Shown here one piece after another: positions 15,453-24,172 of a DNA stretch of 45,676 bases. The translations under genes were made by a program, and so were the position numbers. This stretch comes from Paracoccus sp. (in: a-proteobacteria). GTDB lineage: Bacteria; Pseudomonadota; Alphaproteobacteria; Rhodobacterales; Rhodobacteraceae. The stretch spans positions 1 to 45,676 of the forward strand of contig NZ_JAUNTN010000026.1 in NCBI RefSeq assembly GCF_030538695.1. The letters are read 5' to 3'. Every line of letters begins with the position of its first letter. Within the stretch, counting starts at the first letter, position 1. Under the pieces are notes generated by a model that saw nothing but the letters and a program-made list of their open reading frames with translations, ran no database searches and had not been told where the DNA came from.

Positions 15453-15871
15453 AACACGCCCTGATCGCCTTGGCCCTGATGGCGACCCCGGCTTTCGCGG
15501 AACCGCATGAGGTGCAGATGTTCAACCGCAACGAACACGGTTCCATGATCTATGACCCGCAATATCTGCGCATCGCGCCCGGCGATACGGTGAAGTTTCT
15601 GGCCACCCAGCCCAGCCATAACGCCGCCAGCATCGACGGCGGCATCCCCGAAGGCGCGGAATCCTTCCGCGGCAATATCAACGAGGAAATCGAGATCACC
15701 CTGACCGAGCCGGGTCATTACTTCATCAAATGCACGCCGCATTACGCCATGGGCATGGTCATGCTGATCGAAGTCACCGAGGATGAGCCGACCCGCCCGG
15801 ACCCGCCCGAGGGAATGCCCGCCCGCGCGGCGCAGCGGTTCGAGCAGATTATAGATGGCGTTTATGAGTAA
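15449..15871 (+). CDS. Pseudoazurin (periplasmic type I copper protein)
   Basis: The protein has 140 residues with a signal peptide (MKHALIALALMATPAFA) and a mature part of about 123 residues. Copper ligands are visible: a His in QPSHNA and the Cys, His and Met of KCTPHYAMGM. Pseudoazurin carries electrons in the periplasm, classically to nitrite reductase and nitrous oxide reductase during denitrification, or to peroxidases. Its start overlaps the transporter ATPase stop by 4 bases, so it should be co-transcribed and translationally coupled with the B12-regulated operon. No denitrification genes are in the window. The C-terminal segment (about 110-140) is the usual helical end of the family. 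Confidence 0.92.
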   Translation: MKHALIALALMATPAFAEPHEVQMFNRNEHGSMIYDPQYLRIAPGDTVKFLATQPSHNAASIDGGIPEGAESFRGNINEEIEITLTEPGHYFIKCTPHYAMGMVMLIEVTEDEPTRPDPPEGMPARAAQRFEQIIDGVYE

Positions 15872-16044
15872 TGTGCGGGGCAGGGGGGCGATCTGGCCAC
15901 CTGTTCCCTCTCGCGGAAGCTTTTGGGGGTTTTTGTCTTGATTTCGTTTTGGTTCGGGGCGGTTTTTGGGCTGAATCGTAAATGTGAAGGCCGTAGCAAG
16001 GCCGCTGTCTTAATCCCTTTATAGTTAGGACGTTTGCTCTGGTG

Positions 16045-16326
16045 CTAACGGAGAATTAAAGCACAGGAGCAAGAAACCGCGTGCGCCTCGTAGCGAACCG
16101 CGTTCAGGATTTCCACCTTCGCATCGTGAACGGTGACGCGTCCTGTGTCAAGGAGCGGCCAGCCCAGGGCGGCGGCTGCGGTCGCGACTGTCGCGAGGCG
16201 TCGGGCCTCGGCGGCGCTGGTGGTTGAGAGCGGAGCTTGGATCGCCTTCCCGCAATAGACGCGCCGCCAAGCGTAAAAGTCGCCGCGACGGATGACATAG
16301 TTGGCGATAGCCATGACGGCCCCCAA
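16045..16326 (-). pseudogene. N-terminal stump of a tyrosine integrase next to tRNA-Asn
   Basis: The open frame has 93 codons; ATG at 16326 or, more likely, 16314 (MAIANYVIRRGD). The sequence ANYVIRRGDFYAWRRVY...STTSAAEARRLATVATAAA resembles the N-terminal arm of phage or island integrases of Rhodobacterales. The catalytic domain is absent: homology-like sequence ends near codon 80, then a few unrelated residues lead to a stop. Its start faces away from the 3' end of tRNA-Asn about 85-95 bp off, the classic place for an integrase at a tRNA attachment site. It looks like the leftover of an excised or decayed element. The 173 bp to the pseudoazurin stop (15872-16044) show no gene. Confidence 0.6.
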
Positions 16327-16410
16327 ATCAGGGGCGTGCGTGAGATCAACAAATGGGCATGAGGTCCATATGCCGCCAAATCGCCGCTAAGATTTTGATT
16401 TACAAGGATT

Positions 16411-16485
16411 TGGCTCCGGCGGTAGGGATCGAACCTACGACCAATTGATTAACAGTCAACTGCTCTACCGCTGAGCTACGCCGGA
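16411..16485 (-). tRNA. tRNA-Asn(GTT)
   Basis: It is 75 nt including an encoded CCA (16411-16413). The acceptor pairs TCCGGCG with CGCCGGA, the anticodon stem is TTGAC/GTCAA-like with loop TGTTAAT and anticodon GTT, and the T arm is GTAGGTTCGATCCCTAC. An integrase remnant lies just beyond the 3' end, so this tRNA has probably been an attachment site. Confidence 0.95.
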
Positions 16486-16577
16486 ACACGGGGCGGTGTA
16501 TAGCTTTGGGTTTGGGGGGCGGCAAGGGGGTATGCGAAGATTTTTTGACGTTTTTTGCAATGCGTTGAAAATATTTA

Positions 16578-17420
16578 TCAAGAGATCGAGAACTGGTCGT
16601 TTGGTCCGCCCTCGGGGGCGGTTACGGCGCCGAGTTCTTGCAGGGCGATCAGGTGGGCGAAGGTGTTGCGGGTGGCGGCGGGCAGCAGGGCGGGGGGCAC
16701 GTCATAGATTCGGGTGGCCAGTTCGGCTGCGGTGCCGGGGGCCTGGCGCAGGGCAGTCAGGATTTGAGCGCTGCGGGTGCGGCGATGGGCGGCAAGCTCG
16801 GCCAGCCGGGGCAGGGGGGCCTCGATCGCGTCGCCATGTGCGGGGATCAGCCGGGCGGGGCGCAGCGCGTTCAGGCGGTCGAGGCTGCGGAAATAATCTG
16901 CCAGATCGCCGTCTGGCGGGGAGATCAGCGTGCTGGACCAGCCCATGACCAGATCGCCGCAAAACACCTGATCTTCCATGCGAAAAGCCAGATGGTTGCC
17001 CATATGGCCGGGGGTGTGGATGGCCTCGATCGTCCAGTCGGGGGTCTCGATGGCCTCATTGTCACGCAGGCGGATGTCGGGCGTAAAGCCCGCGTCCAGC
17101 CCTTCACCGCCCCCCGAAAGCCCGGCTGCGGCCAGCGCGGTCATGCGGGGCGAGCGGCCCTCGGTGGCGTGCCCAAAGGCGATGATCGGGGCACCGGTTG
17201 CCTTGGCCAGCGCCTTTGCGCCTTCGGAATGGTCCAGATGGGCGTGGGTTACGAAAATATGGCTGATCCGGCCCGGTGTGGCGGCCAGAATCGCGGCGCG
17301 ATGGGTGGGCAGATCGGGGCCAGGGTCGATCACGGCCACATGGCGCTGGCCGATCAGGAAGGTATTTGTCCCTGGCCCGGTCAGGGGGGACGGGTTGGGG
17401 GCCAGCACGCGAATCGCCAT
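16578..17420 (-). CDS. MBL-fold metallo-hydrolase
   Basis: The protein has 280 residues. The metal-binding motif THAHLDHS is at 58-65, and further ligands are expected at HTPGHMGNH and GDLV and at AHGD. After the hydrolase domain (to about 210) a C-terminal winged-helix-like domain follows (RTRSAQILTALRQAPGTAAE), the build of the glyoxalase II-like/LACTB2 group. The substrate is not known; thioesters or RNA are the usual candidates for this architecture. Start ATG 17420 is the one that begins the domain (MAIRVLAP); the longer frame upstream runs into the divergent kinase promoter. Confidence 0.85.
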   Translation of the reverse strand: MAIRVLAPNPSPLTGPGTNTFLIGQRHVAVIDPGPDLPTHRAAILAATPGRISHIFVTHAHLDHSEGAKALAKATGAPIIAFGHATEGRSPRMTALAAAGLSGGGEGLDAGFTPDIRLRDNEAIETPDWTIEAIHTPGHMGNHLAFRMEDQVFCGDLVMGWSSTLISPPDGDLADYFRSLDRLNALRPARLIPAHGDAIEAPLPRLAELAAHRRTRSAQILTALRQAPGTAAELATRIYDVPPALLPAATRNTFAHLIALQELGAVTAPEGGPNDQFSIS

Positions 17421-17477
17421 CGGGGTTTCCCTTTGCTGAAAATCGGGCCAAGCTGCGGCCCGGTAACGGAGGCTGAC

Positions 17478-18818
17478 ATGAATCTGGCTTGGGCAAAAGA
17501 TCTGATGCCGCGCGGGATTTACGGGCGGGCGGCGCTGATCCTGTTCATGCCGGTGATTACGGTGACGCTGGTGGTGACGGTGCTGTTTCTGCAACGGCAT
17601 TTCGAATCCGTCACCCGGCAGATGACCGTCAGCATGGCGCAAGAGGTCGGCTTTGTCGCCGCCCGGATCGAGGCAGCCCCGGATCTGGCGGCGGCGCAGG
17701 CCGTGGGGCAGCAGATCGCGGCACCGCTGGGGCTGGAGCTGACCCTGCCCGCACCGATCGCTGATACCGACCTGCGCAGTTGGGATGACCTGTCAGGGCG
17801 GATCGTGACCGAAGTGCTGCATCAGGTGGGGCCGCGCGTCCGGGCGGTGGATCTGTCACAGAACCGGCTGGTGCAACTGTCGCTGGATGGCCGCTGGGGG
17901 GCGTATCGGCTGGATTTCTCGCGCAGCCGGGTCAGCGCCCGCAACCCGCATCAATTGCTGGTGCTGATGATCGGCACTTCGGCTTTGATGAGCGGCATTG
18001 CCACGATCTTTCTGCGCAATCAGATGCGCCCGATCCGGCGGCTGGCGCGGGCGGCGGATGCTTATGGCCGGGGGCAGGTGTTGCCCTATAAGCCCTCGGG
18101 TGCGACCGAAGTGCGCAGCGCCGGGACGGCGTTTCTGAACATGCGCAACCGGATCGAGCGGCTGAACGAACAGCGGCGGCTGATGTTGTCGGGGGTCAGC
18201 CATGACCTGCGCACGCCCCTGACCCGGCTGCGCCTGGGGCTGTCGATGCTGTCCACCGACCTGCCGCCGGAGCGGGATGAGATCACCGCGATGGAGCGGG
18301 ATGTGGCGCAGATGGGGCAGATGGTTGATGCCTTTCTGGATATGGTGCGCACGGATGTGCAGGACAGCCCGCCCGAGCCGGTAGCGGCGCTGGATTTCAT
18401 CCGGCAGGTAGTGAGCGATGCACAGCGCGGCGGGCAGAATGTGACGTTGGATGTGTCGGCGGGTGATCCGGTGGGGATTGCGACCTTTCGCCCGGCTGCG
18501 GTGCGTCGCGTGGTCGAAAACCTGATCGGCAATGCGACCCGCTATGGCACCCGTGCCAGCGTTGGGGTGGCGCTGTCGGACCGCAGCCTGAAGGTCTCGG
18601 TCGAGGATGACGGCCCCGGTATCCCCGAGGATCGCCGCGACGAGGCCCTTCGCCCCTTCACCCGGCTGGACCCGGCCCGCAATCAGGACCGGGGGCAGGG
18701 GGTCGGGCTTGGCCTTGCGATTGCTGCCGATATGGCGCGCAGCCATGGTGGCAGCCTGCGGCTGATGGATGGCGAGCGGCTTGGGGGTTTGCGGGTCGAA
18801 CTGGTGATCCCGCGTTAG
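17478..18818 (+). CDS. EnvZ-like sensor histidine kinase
   Basis: The protein has 446 residues. Two membrane helices (about 16-38 and 163-182) flank a periplasmic domain of ~120 residues. A HAMP linker (MRPIRRLARAADAYGRGQ) and a dimerisation/phosphoacceptor domain with His242 (SGVSHDLRTPLTRLRL) follow. The ATPase domain has an N box ENLIGNATRYG, G1 EDDGPGIP and G2 GQGVGLGLA. The type is EnvZ-like, expected to phosphorylate an OmpR-like regulator. No response regulator gene is adjacent: the left neighbour is the divergent hydrolase and the right neighbour an exported protein. Start ATG 17478 follows GGAGG at 17468-17472. Confidence 0.88.
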   Translation: MNLAWAKDLMPRGIYGRAALILFMPVITVTLVVTVLFLQRHFESVTRQMTVSMAQEVGFVAARIEAAPDLAAAQAVGQQIAAPLGLELTLPAPIADTDLRSWDDLSGRIVTEVLHQVGPRVRAVDLSQNRLVQLSLDGRWGAYRLDFSRSRVSARNPHQLLVLMIGTSALMSGIATIFLRNQMRPIRRLARAADAYGRGQVLPYKPSGATEVRSAGTAFLNMRNRIERLNEQRRLMLSGVSHDLRTPLTRLRLGLSMLSTDLPPERDEITAMERDVAQMGQMVDAFLDMVRTDVQDSPPEPVAALDFIRQVVSDAQRGGQNVTLDVSAGDPVGIATFRPAAVRRVVENLIGNATRYGTRASVGVALSDRSLKVSVEDDGPGIPEDRRDEALRPFTRLDPARNQDRGQGVGLGLAIAADMARSHGGSLRLMDGERLGGLRVELVIPR

Positions 18819-18890
18819 GCTAAGGCGCATTGCAAAACCGGATGGCTTGCGGCAAGGCTTGCGCATCAAATGTCAACAGGAGATTGCGCG

Positions 18891-20216
18891 ATGCGTGGTG
18901 TCGACAGGTTGTCTGGTCCTCTGACCCTTGCGCTTGGCTGCGCGTTCTTTACCTCGGCTGCTCCGGTGGCGGCGCAAACCGATGTTGCGCTGCTTTGCGG
19001 CGATTATGCTGCGCGGTCCTGGGTCAATGGCACGGCTGAGGAGTCGGATGTTTCGACGGCCGCCGATCCACTACGCCTGAGCCTGTCGCTGGGCACCGGG
19101 GCCACCACCGTAACCGCCTTTCGTGTCAGCGCCGAGGCCGAGGAAACCCTGCGGATCGAGGCCGCACCGACCGGCCCGCGTGGTGACGGTGATCCGAAGG
19201 TTCGCTTGCTGGACAGCGAGGGCAATATCTTTGGCGAGAATGATGACGCCGGTGAAGGCACGCTGAACGCACGGGTCGAAACGCCGCTGGAGCCGGGGGA
19301 TTACTGCGTGATCGTCGATGCGGTCGGTGAATATGGCATGGCCATGGGCGAGCTTCAGATCGCCCGTGCCAGTCAGCCCGCATTGTTCGACCTGCCCGAT
19401 CCGGCGACGCTGGGCGCGGAAGACGGCGGCGGCAACAGCAACATTCCCGCCTGCACCGCGGACACGCAGGCCGGTTTGCTGATCGAGGGCGATCTGAACA
19501 TGGCGTTGGACAATGCCGGGCGGGCAGGCACCCCGGTTCAGCAACAGGTCAACCTGACCGGCACAGAAGCTTATCTGCGCTTTACGCTGGATGCTCCGGC
19601 GGCGCTGACCCTGCGGGCGCAAAACACCGCCCTGGACCCGGTGATGGCGCTGTTTGATGCGGAAGGTCGGCAGTTGGGCTATAATGATGATGACCGCGAC
19701 AGCCTGAATGCGCGGCTGGACATGATGGAGCCGCTGCCTGCTGGGGAATATTGCATCGGGGTTCGTTCTATTGGGCACGAGCCGGGCGCTGTCACGGTCT
19801 CGGTGGACGCCTTTGACGAGGTCGCGATGCTGCGCGAAGCCTATGACCGGGCAGAGATGGCCCCGCCCATGGATGGTTCGGTGGCGATTCAGGCGGTCGA
19901 GGCGGATACAAGGGCCGAAACCACCATACTGGTCGGCAAATCTGCCCGCTGGTTCAGCTTTGACGTAGAGCGCCGCGCGGCCTATGCGATCAACGCTATT
20001 GGTGGGGGCGTGTCCGATCCGCGCTTGCGCCTGTTCAATGCGCAGGGTGTAGCCGTGGGGGATGTAGATGACAGCAACGACAGTCTGGATGCGGAAATGG
20101 TCGTGGTGCTGGCGCCGGGCAAATATCGGCTGGCGGTGATGAACAGCAGCTCGGACGGGGCCTTTGCCGCCCGCCCGGTGCAGTTGAGTTTCGAGCGTTT
20201 CCTGCCGGTTGAATAA
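18891..20216 (+). CDS. Exported protein with three PPC-like beta repeats
   Basis: The protein has 441 residues with an N-terminal signal region (to about residue 29, ...APVAAQ). Three repeats follow, each with the same build: D-P-x-x-x-L-F/L-D, then a turn rich in N and D (GENDDAGEGTLNAR, GYNDDDRDSLNAR, GDVDDSNDSLDAE), then PGxYxV. This is the pattern of bacterial pre-peptidase C-terminal (PPC) domains, beta sandwiches with acidic loops that may bind calcium. No protease domain is attached. AGGAG at 18880-18884 supports ATG 18891 rather than the ATG at 18870. It is probably periplasmic; the role is unknown. A hairpin terminator follows at 20237-20263. Confidence 0.75.
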   Translation: MRGVDRLSGPLTLALGCAFFTSAAPVAAQTDVALLCGDYAARSWVNGTAEESDVSTAADPLRLSLSLGTGATTVTAFRVSAEAEETLRIEAAPTGPRGDGDPKVRLLDSEGNIFGENDDAGEGTLNARVETPLEPGDYCVIVDAVGEYGMAMGELQIARASQPALFDLPDPATLGAEDGGGNSNIPACTADTQAGLLIEGDLNMALDNAGRAGTPVQQQVNLTGTEAYLRFTLDAPAALTLRAQNTALDPVMALFDAEGRQLGYNDDDRDSLNARLDMMEPLPAGEYCIGVRSIGHEPGAVTVSVDAFDEVAMLREAYDRAEMAPPMDGSVAIQAVEADTRAETTILVGKSARWFSFDVERRAAYAINAIGGGVSDPRLRLFNAQGVAVGDVDDSNDSLDAEMVVVLAPGKYRLAVMNSSSDGAFAARPVQLSFERFLPVE

Positions 20217-20236
20217 ACCTGTGACACCAGCTTTCA

Positions 20237-20263
20237 GAGGCGGCGGGGTGATCCTGCCGCCTC
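20237..20263 (+). terminator. Hairpin terminator after the PPC-repeat gene
   Basis: Arms GAGGCGGC (20237-20244) and GCCGCCTC (20256-20263) enclose an 11-base loop, 20 bases past the stop. Only a weak T-rich stretch follows, so termination efficiency is uncertain. Confidence 0.6.
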
Positions 20264-20412
20264 ATGTCATTGTAACAATTTGATTAACCCTGAACGGAAA
20301 TAGAACGGCCCGGCATATTGAACCGGAACCGGGGCGAACCTAAATTGACCCGCAGGCAGAGACCGTCTGCTGCCGCCAAGGGGCTGCGGTCTCGGGCATG
20401 AAAGGACCGATA

Positions 20413-22824
20413 ATGAGTGATACTTCCCAAACGACCTATCCGGTGCTGCCGCTGCGCGACATCGTGGTCTTTCCGCATATGATCGTGCCGCTGTTCGTCG
20501 GCCGCGATCGGTCCGTGCGCGCATTGGAAGCGGTGATGGAGGCGGACCGCCCGATCCTGCTGGCTGCGCAAAAGGATGCGTCGATTGATGAGCCGGACGC
20601 GGCGGGCATCTATACCACTGGTGTTCTGGCCAATGTGCTGCAACTGCTGAAACTGCCCGACGGCACCGTGAAAGTGCTGGTCGAGGGGCGTGAGCGGGTG
20701 CAGATCACCGGCTTTGTCGATAACCCCGATTATTTCGAGGCCGAGGCGGTTGCGCTGGACGAACAGCCCGGCGACGCGGCGACGGCTGCTGCGCTGGTGC
20801 GCACCGTCGCGGATGAGTTCGAGCGTTACACCAAAGTGCGCAAGAACATTCCCGAAGAAGTCCTGACCACGGTTTCTGAAACCCGCGACCCCGCCCGTCT
20901 GGCCGATCTGGTCAGCGGCCATTTGGGGATCGACGTGGCCGAGAAACAGGCTCTGCTGGAGGAGCTGGACGTGGCCGCGCGTCTGGAAAAGCTCTATGGC
21001 CAGATGCAGGGCGAGCTGTCTGTCTTGCAGGTCGAGAAAAAGATCAAATCGCGCGTCAAATCCCAGATGGAAAAGACCCAGCGCGAATATTACCTGAATG
21101 AGCAGATGAAGGCCATTCAGAAGGAACTCGGCGATCAGGACGAGGGCGGCGAACTGGCCGAGCTTGAGGAGAAAATCGCCTCGACCAAGTTCAGCAAAGA
21201 GGCCCGCGACAAGGCCGAGGCCGAGCTGAAAAAGCTGAAATCCATGTCGCCCATGTCGGCGGAGGCGACCGTCAGCCGCAACTATCTGGACTGGCTGCTG
21301 TCCTTGCCTTGGGGGACGAAATCGCGTACCCGCAAGGATATTGGCAAGGCCGAGGAAATCCTGAATGCGGATCACTACGGGCTGGAAAAGGTCAAGGAGC
21401 GTATCCTTGAATATCTGGCCGTGCAGACCCGCAGCCAAAAGCTGAAAGGCCCGATCCTGTGCCTCGTCGGCCCGCCGGGCGTCGGGAAAACCTCGCTTGG
21501 CCGCTCGGTTGCCAAGGCGACGGGGCGCGAGTTCATCCGCATCAGCCTTGGCGGCGTGCGCGATGAATCTGAAATCCGTGGCCATCGGCGCACCTATATC
21601 GGGTCCATGCCCGGCAAGATCATTCAGGCGCTGAAAAAGGCGAAAACCACCAACCCGCTGATCCTGTTGGATGAAATCGACAAGATGGGGCAGGATTTCA
21701 GGGGCGACCCGGCGTCTGCCATGCTGGAGGTGCTGGACCCGGAACAGAACGCGAGCTTCGTGGACCACTATCTTGAGGTGGAATACGACCTGTCCAACGT
21801 CATGTTCCTGACCACGGCCAACAGCTATAACATGCCCGGCCCGCTGCTGGACCGGATGGAGATTATTTCTCTGGCCGGCTACACCGAGGATGAAAAGCGT
21901 GAAATCGCGCGTCAGCACCTGTTGCCGAAACAGGTTGCGGCAAACGGTCTGCGCAAGGGTGAGTTCAGCGTTTCGGATGAGGCTCTGACTCATGTGATCC
22001 GCTATTACACCCGCGAAGCCGGGGTGCGGAATCTGGAACGCGAAATCGCCAAGCTGGCCCGCAAGGCGGTGACTGAAATCCTGCGCGGCAAGGTCAAATC
22101 CGTGGATGTGACGCCCGAAAAGGCCGAGGAATACCTTGGCGTGCGGCGCCATCGCTATGGTCTGGCCGAGGCCGAGGATCAGGTTGGCGTCGTCACCGGG
22201 CTGGCCTGGACCAGCGTTGGCGGCGATCTGTTGCAGATCGAGGCGCTGAAACTGCCGGGCAAGGGCCGGATGAAAACCACCGGGAAACTGGGCGAGGTGA
22301 TGAAGGAATCCATCGACGCCGCGTCCAGCTTTGTCCGCTCGGTCGCGCCGGAACTGGGGATTCGTCCGCCCGAGTTTGAAAAGCGGGACATCCACGTTCA
22401 CGTTCCCGAAGGGGCAACCCCCAAGGATGGGCCGTCCGCTGGTCTGGCGATGGTGACGTCGGTGGTGTCGGTGATGACCGGCATCCCGGTGCGCAAGGAT
22501 GTGGCGATGACCGGCGAAGTGACCCTGCGCGGCAATGCGCTGGCCATCGGCGGGCTGAAGGAAAAGCTGCTGGCGGCGCTGCGCGGCGGTATCAAAACCG
22601 TGCTGATCCCCAAGGACAACGAAAAGGACCTGACCGAGATCCCGGCCAATGTCAAAGAAGGGCTGCGCATTATCCCGGTGGAAAACGTCCGTGAGGTGCT
22701 GAAACATGCGCTGGTGCGGATGCCGGAATCGCTGGACTGGGACGAGGCCGCCGAGGAGGCTGCCGCGGCCGAGGCCGCCCGTCTGGCTGCGCAGCGGCCG
22801 GCGGCGGATGCGATAACGCATTAA
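20413..22824 (+). CDS. lon: ATP-dependent protease Lon
   Basis: The protein has 803 residues, of normal length. The N-terminal substrate-binding domain starts YPVLPLRDIVVFPHMIVPLF. It is followed by a coiled-coil region, the AAA+ module with Walker A GPPGVGKTS and Walker B LILLDEIDK, and the protease domain with the dyad Ser675 (PKDGPSAG) and Lys718 (GGLKEKLL). Lon degrades misfolded and short-lived regulatory proteins, often including antitoxins, which is of note given the TA pair in this window. AAAGGA at 20401-20406 supports ATG 20413 over the ATG at 20398. Confidence 0.97.
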   Translation: MSDTSQTTYPVLPLRDIVVFPHMIVPLFVGRDRSVRALEAVMEADRPILLAAQKDASIDEPDAAGIYTTGVLANVLQLLKLPDGTVKVLVEGRERVQITGFVDNPDYFEAEAVALDEQPGDAATAAALVRTVADEFERYTKVRKNIPEEVLTTVSETRDPARLADLVSGHLGIDVAEKQALLEELDVAARLEKLYGQMQGELSVLQVEKKIKSRVKSQMEKTQREYYLNEQMKAIQKELGDQDEGGELAELEEKIASTKFSKEARDKAEAELKKLKSMSPMSAEATVSRNYLDWLLSLPWGTKSRTRKDIGKAEEILNADHYGLEKVKERILEYLAVQTRSQKLKGPILCLVGPPGVGKTSLGRSVAKATGREFIRISLGGVRDESEIRGHRRTYIGSMPGKIIQALKKAKTTNPLILLDEIDKMGQDFRGDPASAMLEVLDPEQNASFVDHYLEVEYDLSNVMFLTTANSYNMPGPLLDRMEIISLAGYTEDEKREIARQHLLPKQVAANGLRKGEFSVSDEALTHVIRYYTREAGVRNLEREIAKLARKAVTEILRGKVKSVDVTPEKAEEYLGVRRHRYGLAEAEDQVGVVTGLAWTSVGGDLLQIEALKLPGKGRMKTTGKLGEVMKESIDAASSFVRSVAPELGIRPPEFEKRDIHVHVPEGATPKDGPSAGLAMVTSVVSVMTGIPVRKDVAMTGEVTLRGNALAIGGLKEKLLAALRGGIKTVLIPKDNEKDLTEIPANVKEGLRIIPVENVREVLKHALVRMPESLDWDEAAEEAAAAEAARLAAQRPAADAITH

Positions 22825-22848
22825 CCTTCTAGAAATATTGACCAAATG

Positions 22849-22883
22849 GCGGCGCAACCGAAAGGCTGCGCCGCTTGCTTTTG
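22849..22883 (+). terminator. lon terminator
   Basis: A perfect stem GCGGCGCA (22849-22856) / TGCGCCGC (22867-22874) is followed by TTGCTTTT. Confidence 0.8.
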
Positions 22884-23053
22884 GAATGGCAGGCGGTTGC
22901 GGGTTGCTTTTGTCTCAAAACCCCGTTAACTGGCGTTTCTTTTAATTGACGCGACACATTGCTTGGCGCATCAGGCACTTGTCTGCTTTTGCTGTTCAGA
23001 ATCCTCTGACGGGAAAGCGCCTGAACTCAGCCACTATCAGCCCCGAGGTAAAC

Positions 23054-23419
23054 GTGAACACGAAAGCCACCGCGAAAACCGCCCCGAAAAACGCCGCCAA
23101 AGCGGTCGCGCCGAAAGCTGCAAAGGCGGCTCCCCGCGCCCGCAAGGCTAAGCCCGAAGTGTCCGATCCGATCCCGGCGAAAATTGTGCAGAAGCGCGAG
23201 TTTCTGGACCGTGTGGTTGCCGCCTCGGGGGCGAAAAAGAACGATGCCCGCGTGATCGTCGAAGCCACCTTGGCCGAGCTTGGTAAAGCCTTCGCTGCTG
23301 GTGAAAGCCTTGCGGTTCAGCCTTTTGGCAAGGCGCGCGTGAACCGCCAGAAAGATGTCGGCGGCGGTGAAGTCCTGATCCTGCGCCTGCGCCGCAAGGC
23401 CGACAGCGCGGATGCCTGA
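23054..23419 (+). CDS. HU-family DNA-binding protein with Ala/Lys-rich N-terminus
   Basis: The protein has 121 residues. The HU/IHF domain covers about 45-117 (REFLDRVVAASGAKKNDARV, GESLAVQPFGKARVN, LRLRRK). In front is a 40-residue basic, alanine-rich tail, a form found in Rhodobacterales HU-like proteins. It bends and compacts DNA. GTG 23054 is chosen because GAGG (23045-23048) stands 5 bases before it and the tail begins there; an ATG at 22946 would add poorly credible sequence. It is a single gene between the lon terminator and tRNA-Val. Confidence 0.82.
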   Translation: MNTKATAKTAPKNAAKAVAPKAAKAAPRARKAKPEVSDPIPAKIVQKREFLDRVVAASGAKKNDARVIVEATLAELGKAFAAGESLAVQPFGKARVNRQKDVGGGEVLILRLRRKADSADA

Positions 23420-23498
23420 CCTGCAACGGGCGATTTTGTCGATTTTCCGTCAGATCGCCCTTGCAATACCTGTCGCGCAGGGATAAATCGCGCGAACC

Positions 23499-23573
23499 GG
23501 GTGATTAGCTCAGTGGTAGAGCGCTTCGTTCACATCGAAGATGTCAGGAGTTCAAATCTCTTATCACCCACCA
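23499..23573 (+). tRNA. tRNA-Val(CAC)
   Basis: It is 75 nt with encoded CCA (23571-23573). The acceptor pairs GGGTGAT/ATCACCC, the D arm is TAGCTCAGTGGTAGAGC, the anticodon stem CTTCG/CGAAG has loop TTCACAT and anticodon CAC, and the T arm is AGGAGTTCAAATCTCTT. Confidence 0.95.
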
Positions 23574-23580
23574 TTCTTCC

Positions 23581-23610
23581 AACGGGCGCGGCGCAGGCTG
23601 CGCCCGTTTG
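23581..23610 (+). terminator. Terminator after tRNA-Val
   Basis: Arms AACGGGCG (23581-23588) and CGCCCGTT (23601-23608) form a GC-rich hairpin directly after the tRNA. It also lies just before the phosphatase gene. Confidence 0.7.
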
Positions 23611-23623
23611 CATGTCAGGCCCG

Positions 23624-24172
23624 ATGATACATCCGTTCCCGCTCTATCTGCTGCGCCACGGCGAAACCGAATGGAACCGGCAGGGGCGGTTGCAGGGGCG
23701 GCTCGATTCCCCCCTGACCGTGCAGGGACGGAAACAGGCGGAACAGCAGGCGGCAACCTTGGCCGGGATCACGGCACCGGGCTATGCCAGCCCGCAGGGC
23801 CGGGCGCAGGACACCGCGCGGATCATTTTGGGCCCAGACTTCATCACCGATCCCCGGCTGGTGGAAATCGACGTGGGCGATTTTACCGGCGCTCGTCTGG
23901 ATGATTTACACCGCGACCATCCGGGCCTCTTTCACGATTGGTTAGGCTGGTATGACCAGACCCCGAATGGCGAGCATTTCGCCGCGCTGGCGGTGCGTTG
24001 CCGGGCGTTTCTGGATGATCTGACCGGCCCGGCGGTGGTGGTCACGCATGGGGTGACGCTGCGGATGCTGCGGGTGCTGGCATTGGGGCAGGGTGTGGCA
24101 AAACTTGGCGACCTGCCCTTGCGGCAAGGGCAGGTTTACCATGTCGAAGGCGGACAGCACCGCGCGCTTTAG
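23624..24172 (+). CDS. Histidine phosphatase family protein (phosphoglycerate mutase-like)
   Basis: The protein has 182 residues. The family signature LLRHGETEWN places the phospho-accepting His at residue 12 with its Arg partner at 11, and the second catalytic His is in VVVTHGVTLRML. The small size matches broad-specificity phosphatases or CobC-like enzymes rather than glycolytic mutase; the substrate is unknown. ATG 23624 starts the domain; an in-frame ATG at 23612 is possible. Its last 4 bases overlap the convergent FAH-family gene. Confidence 0.85.
   Translation: MIHPFPLYLLRHGETEWNRQGRLQGRLDSPLTVQGRKQAEQQAATLAGITAPGYASPQGRAQDTARIILGPDFITDPRLVEIDVGDFTGARLDDLHRDHPGLFHDWLGWYDQTPNGEHFAALAVRCRAFLDDLTGPAVVVTHGVTLRMLRVLALGQGVAKLGDLPLRQGQVYHVEGGQHRAL

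Noticed and set aside
20267..20277. Short palindrome ATTGT-A-ACAAT near the lon promoter region as an Fnr or heat-shock element
   Set aside because: It fits neither the Fnr consensus nor a sigma-32 promoter and lies within a probable terminator tail.
20284..22857. An 857-codon open frame antisense to lon
   Set aside because: It is the shadow of the lon reading frame; its composition (many Gln, His, Arg) is typical of antisense frames.
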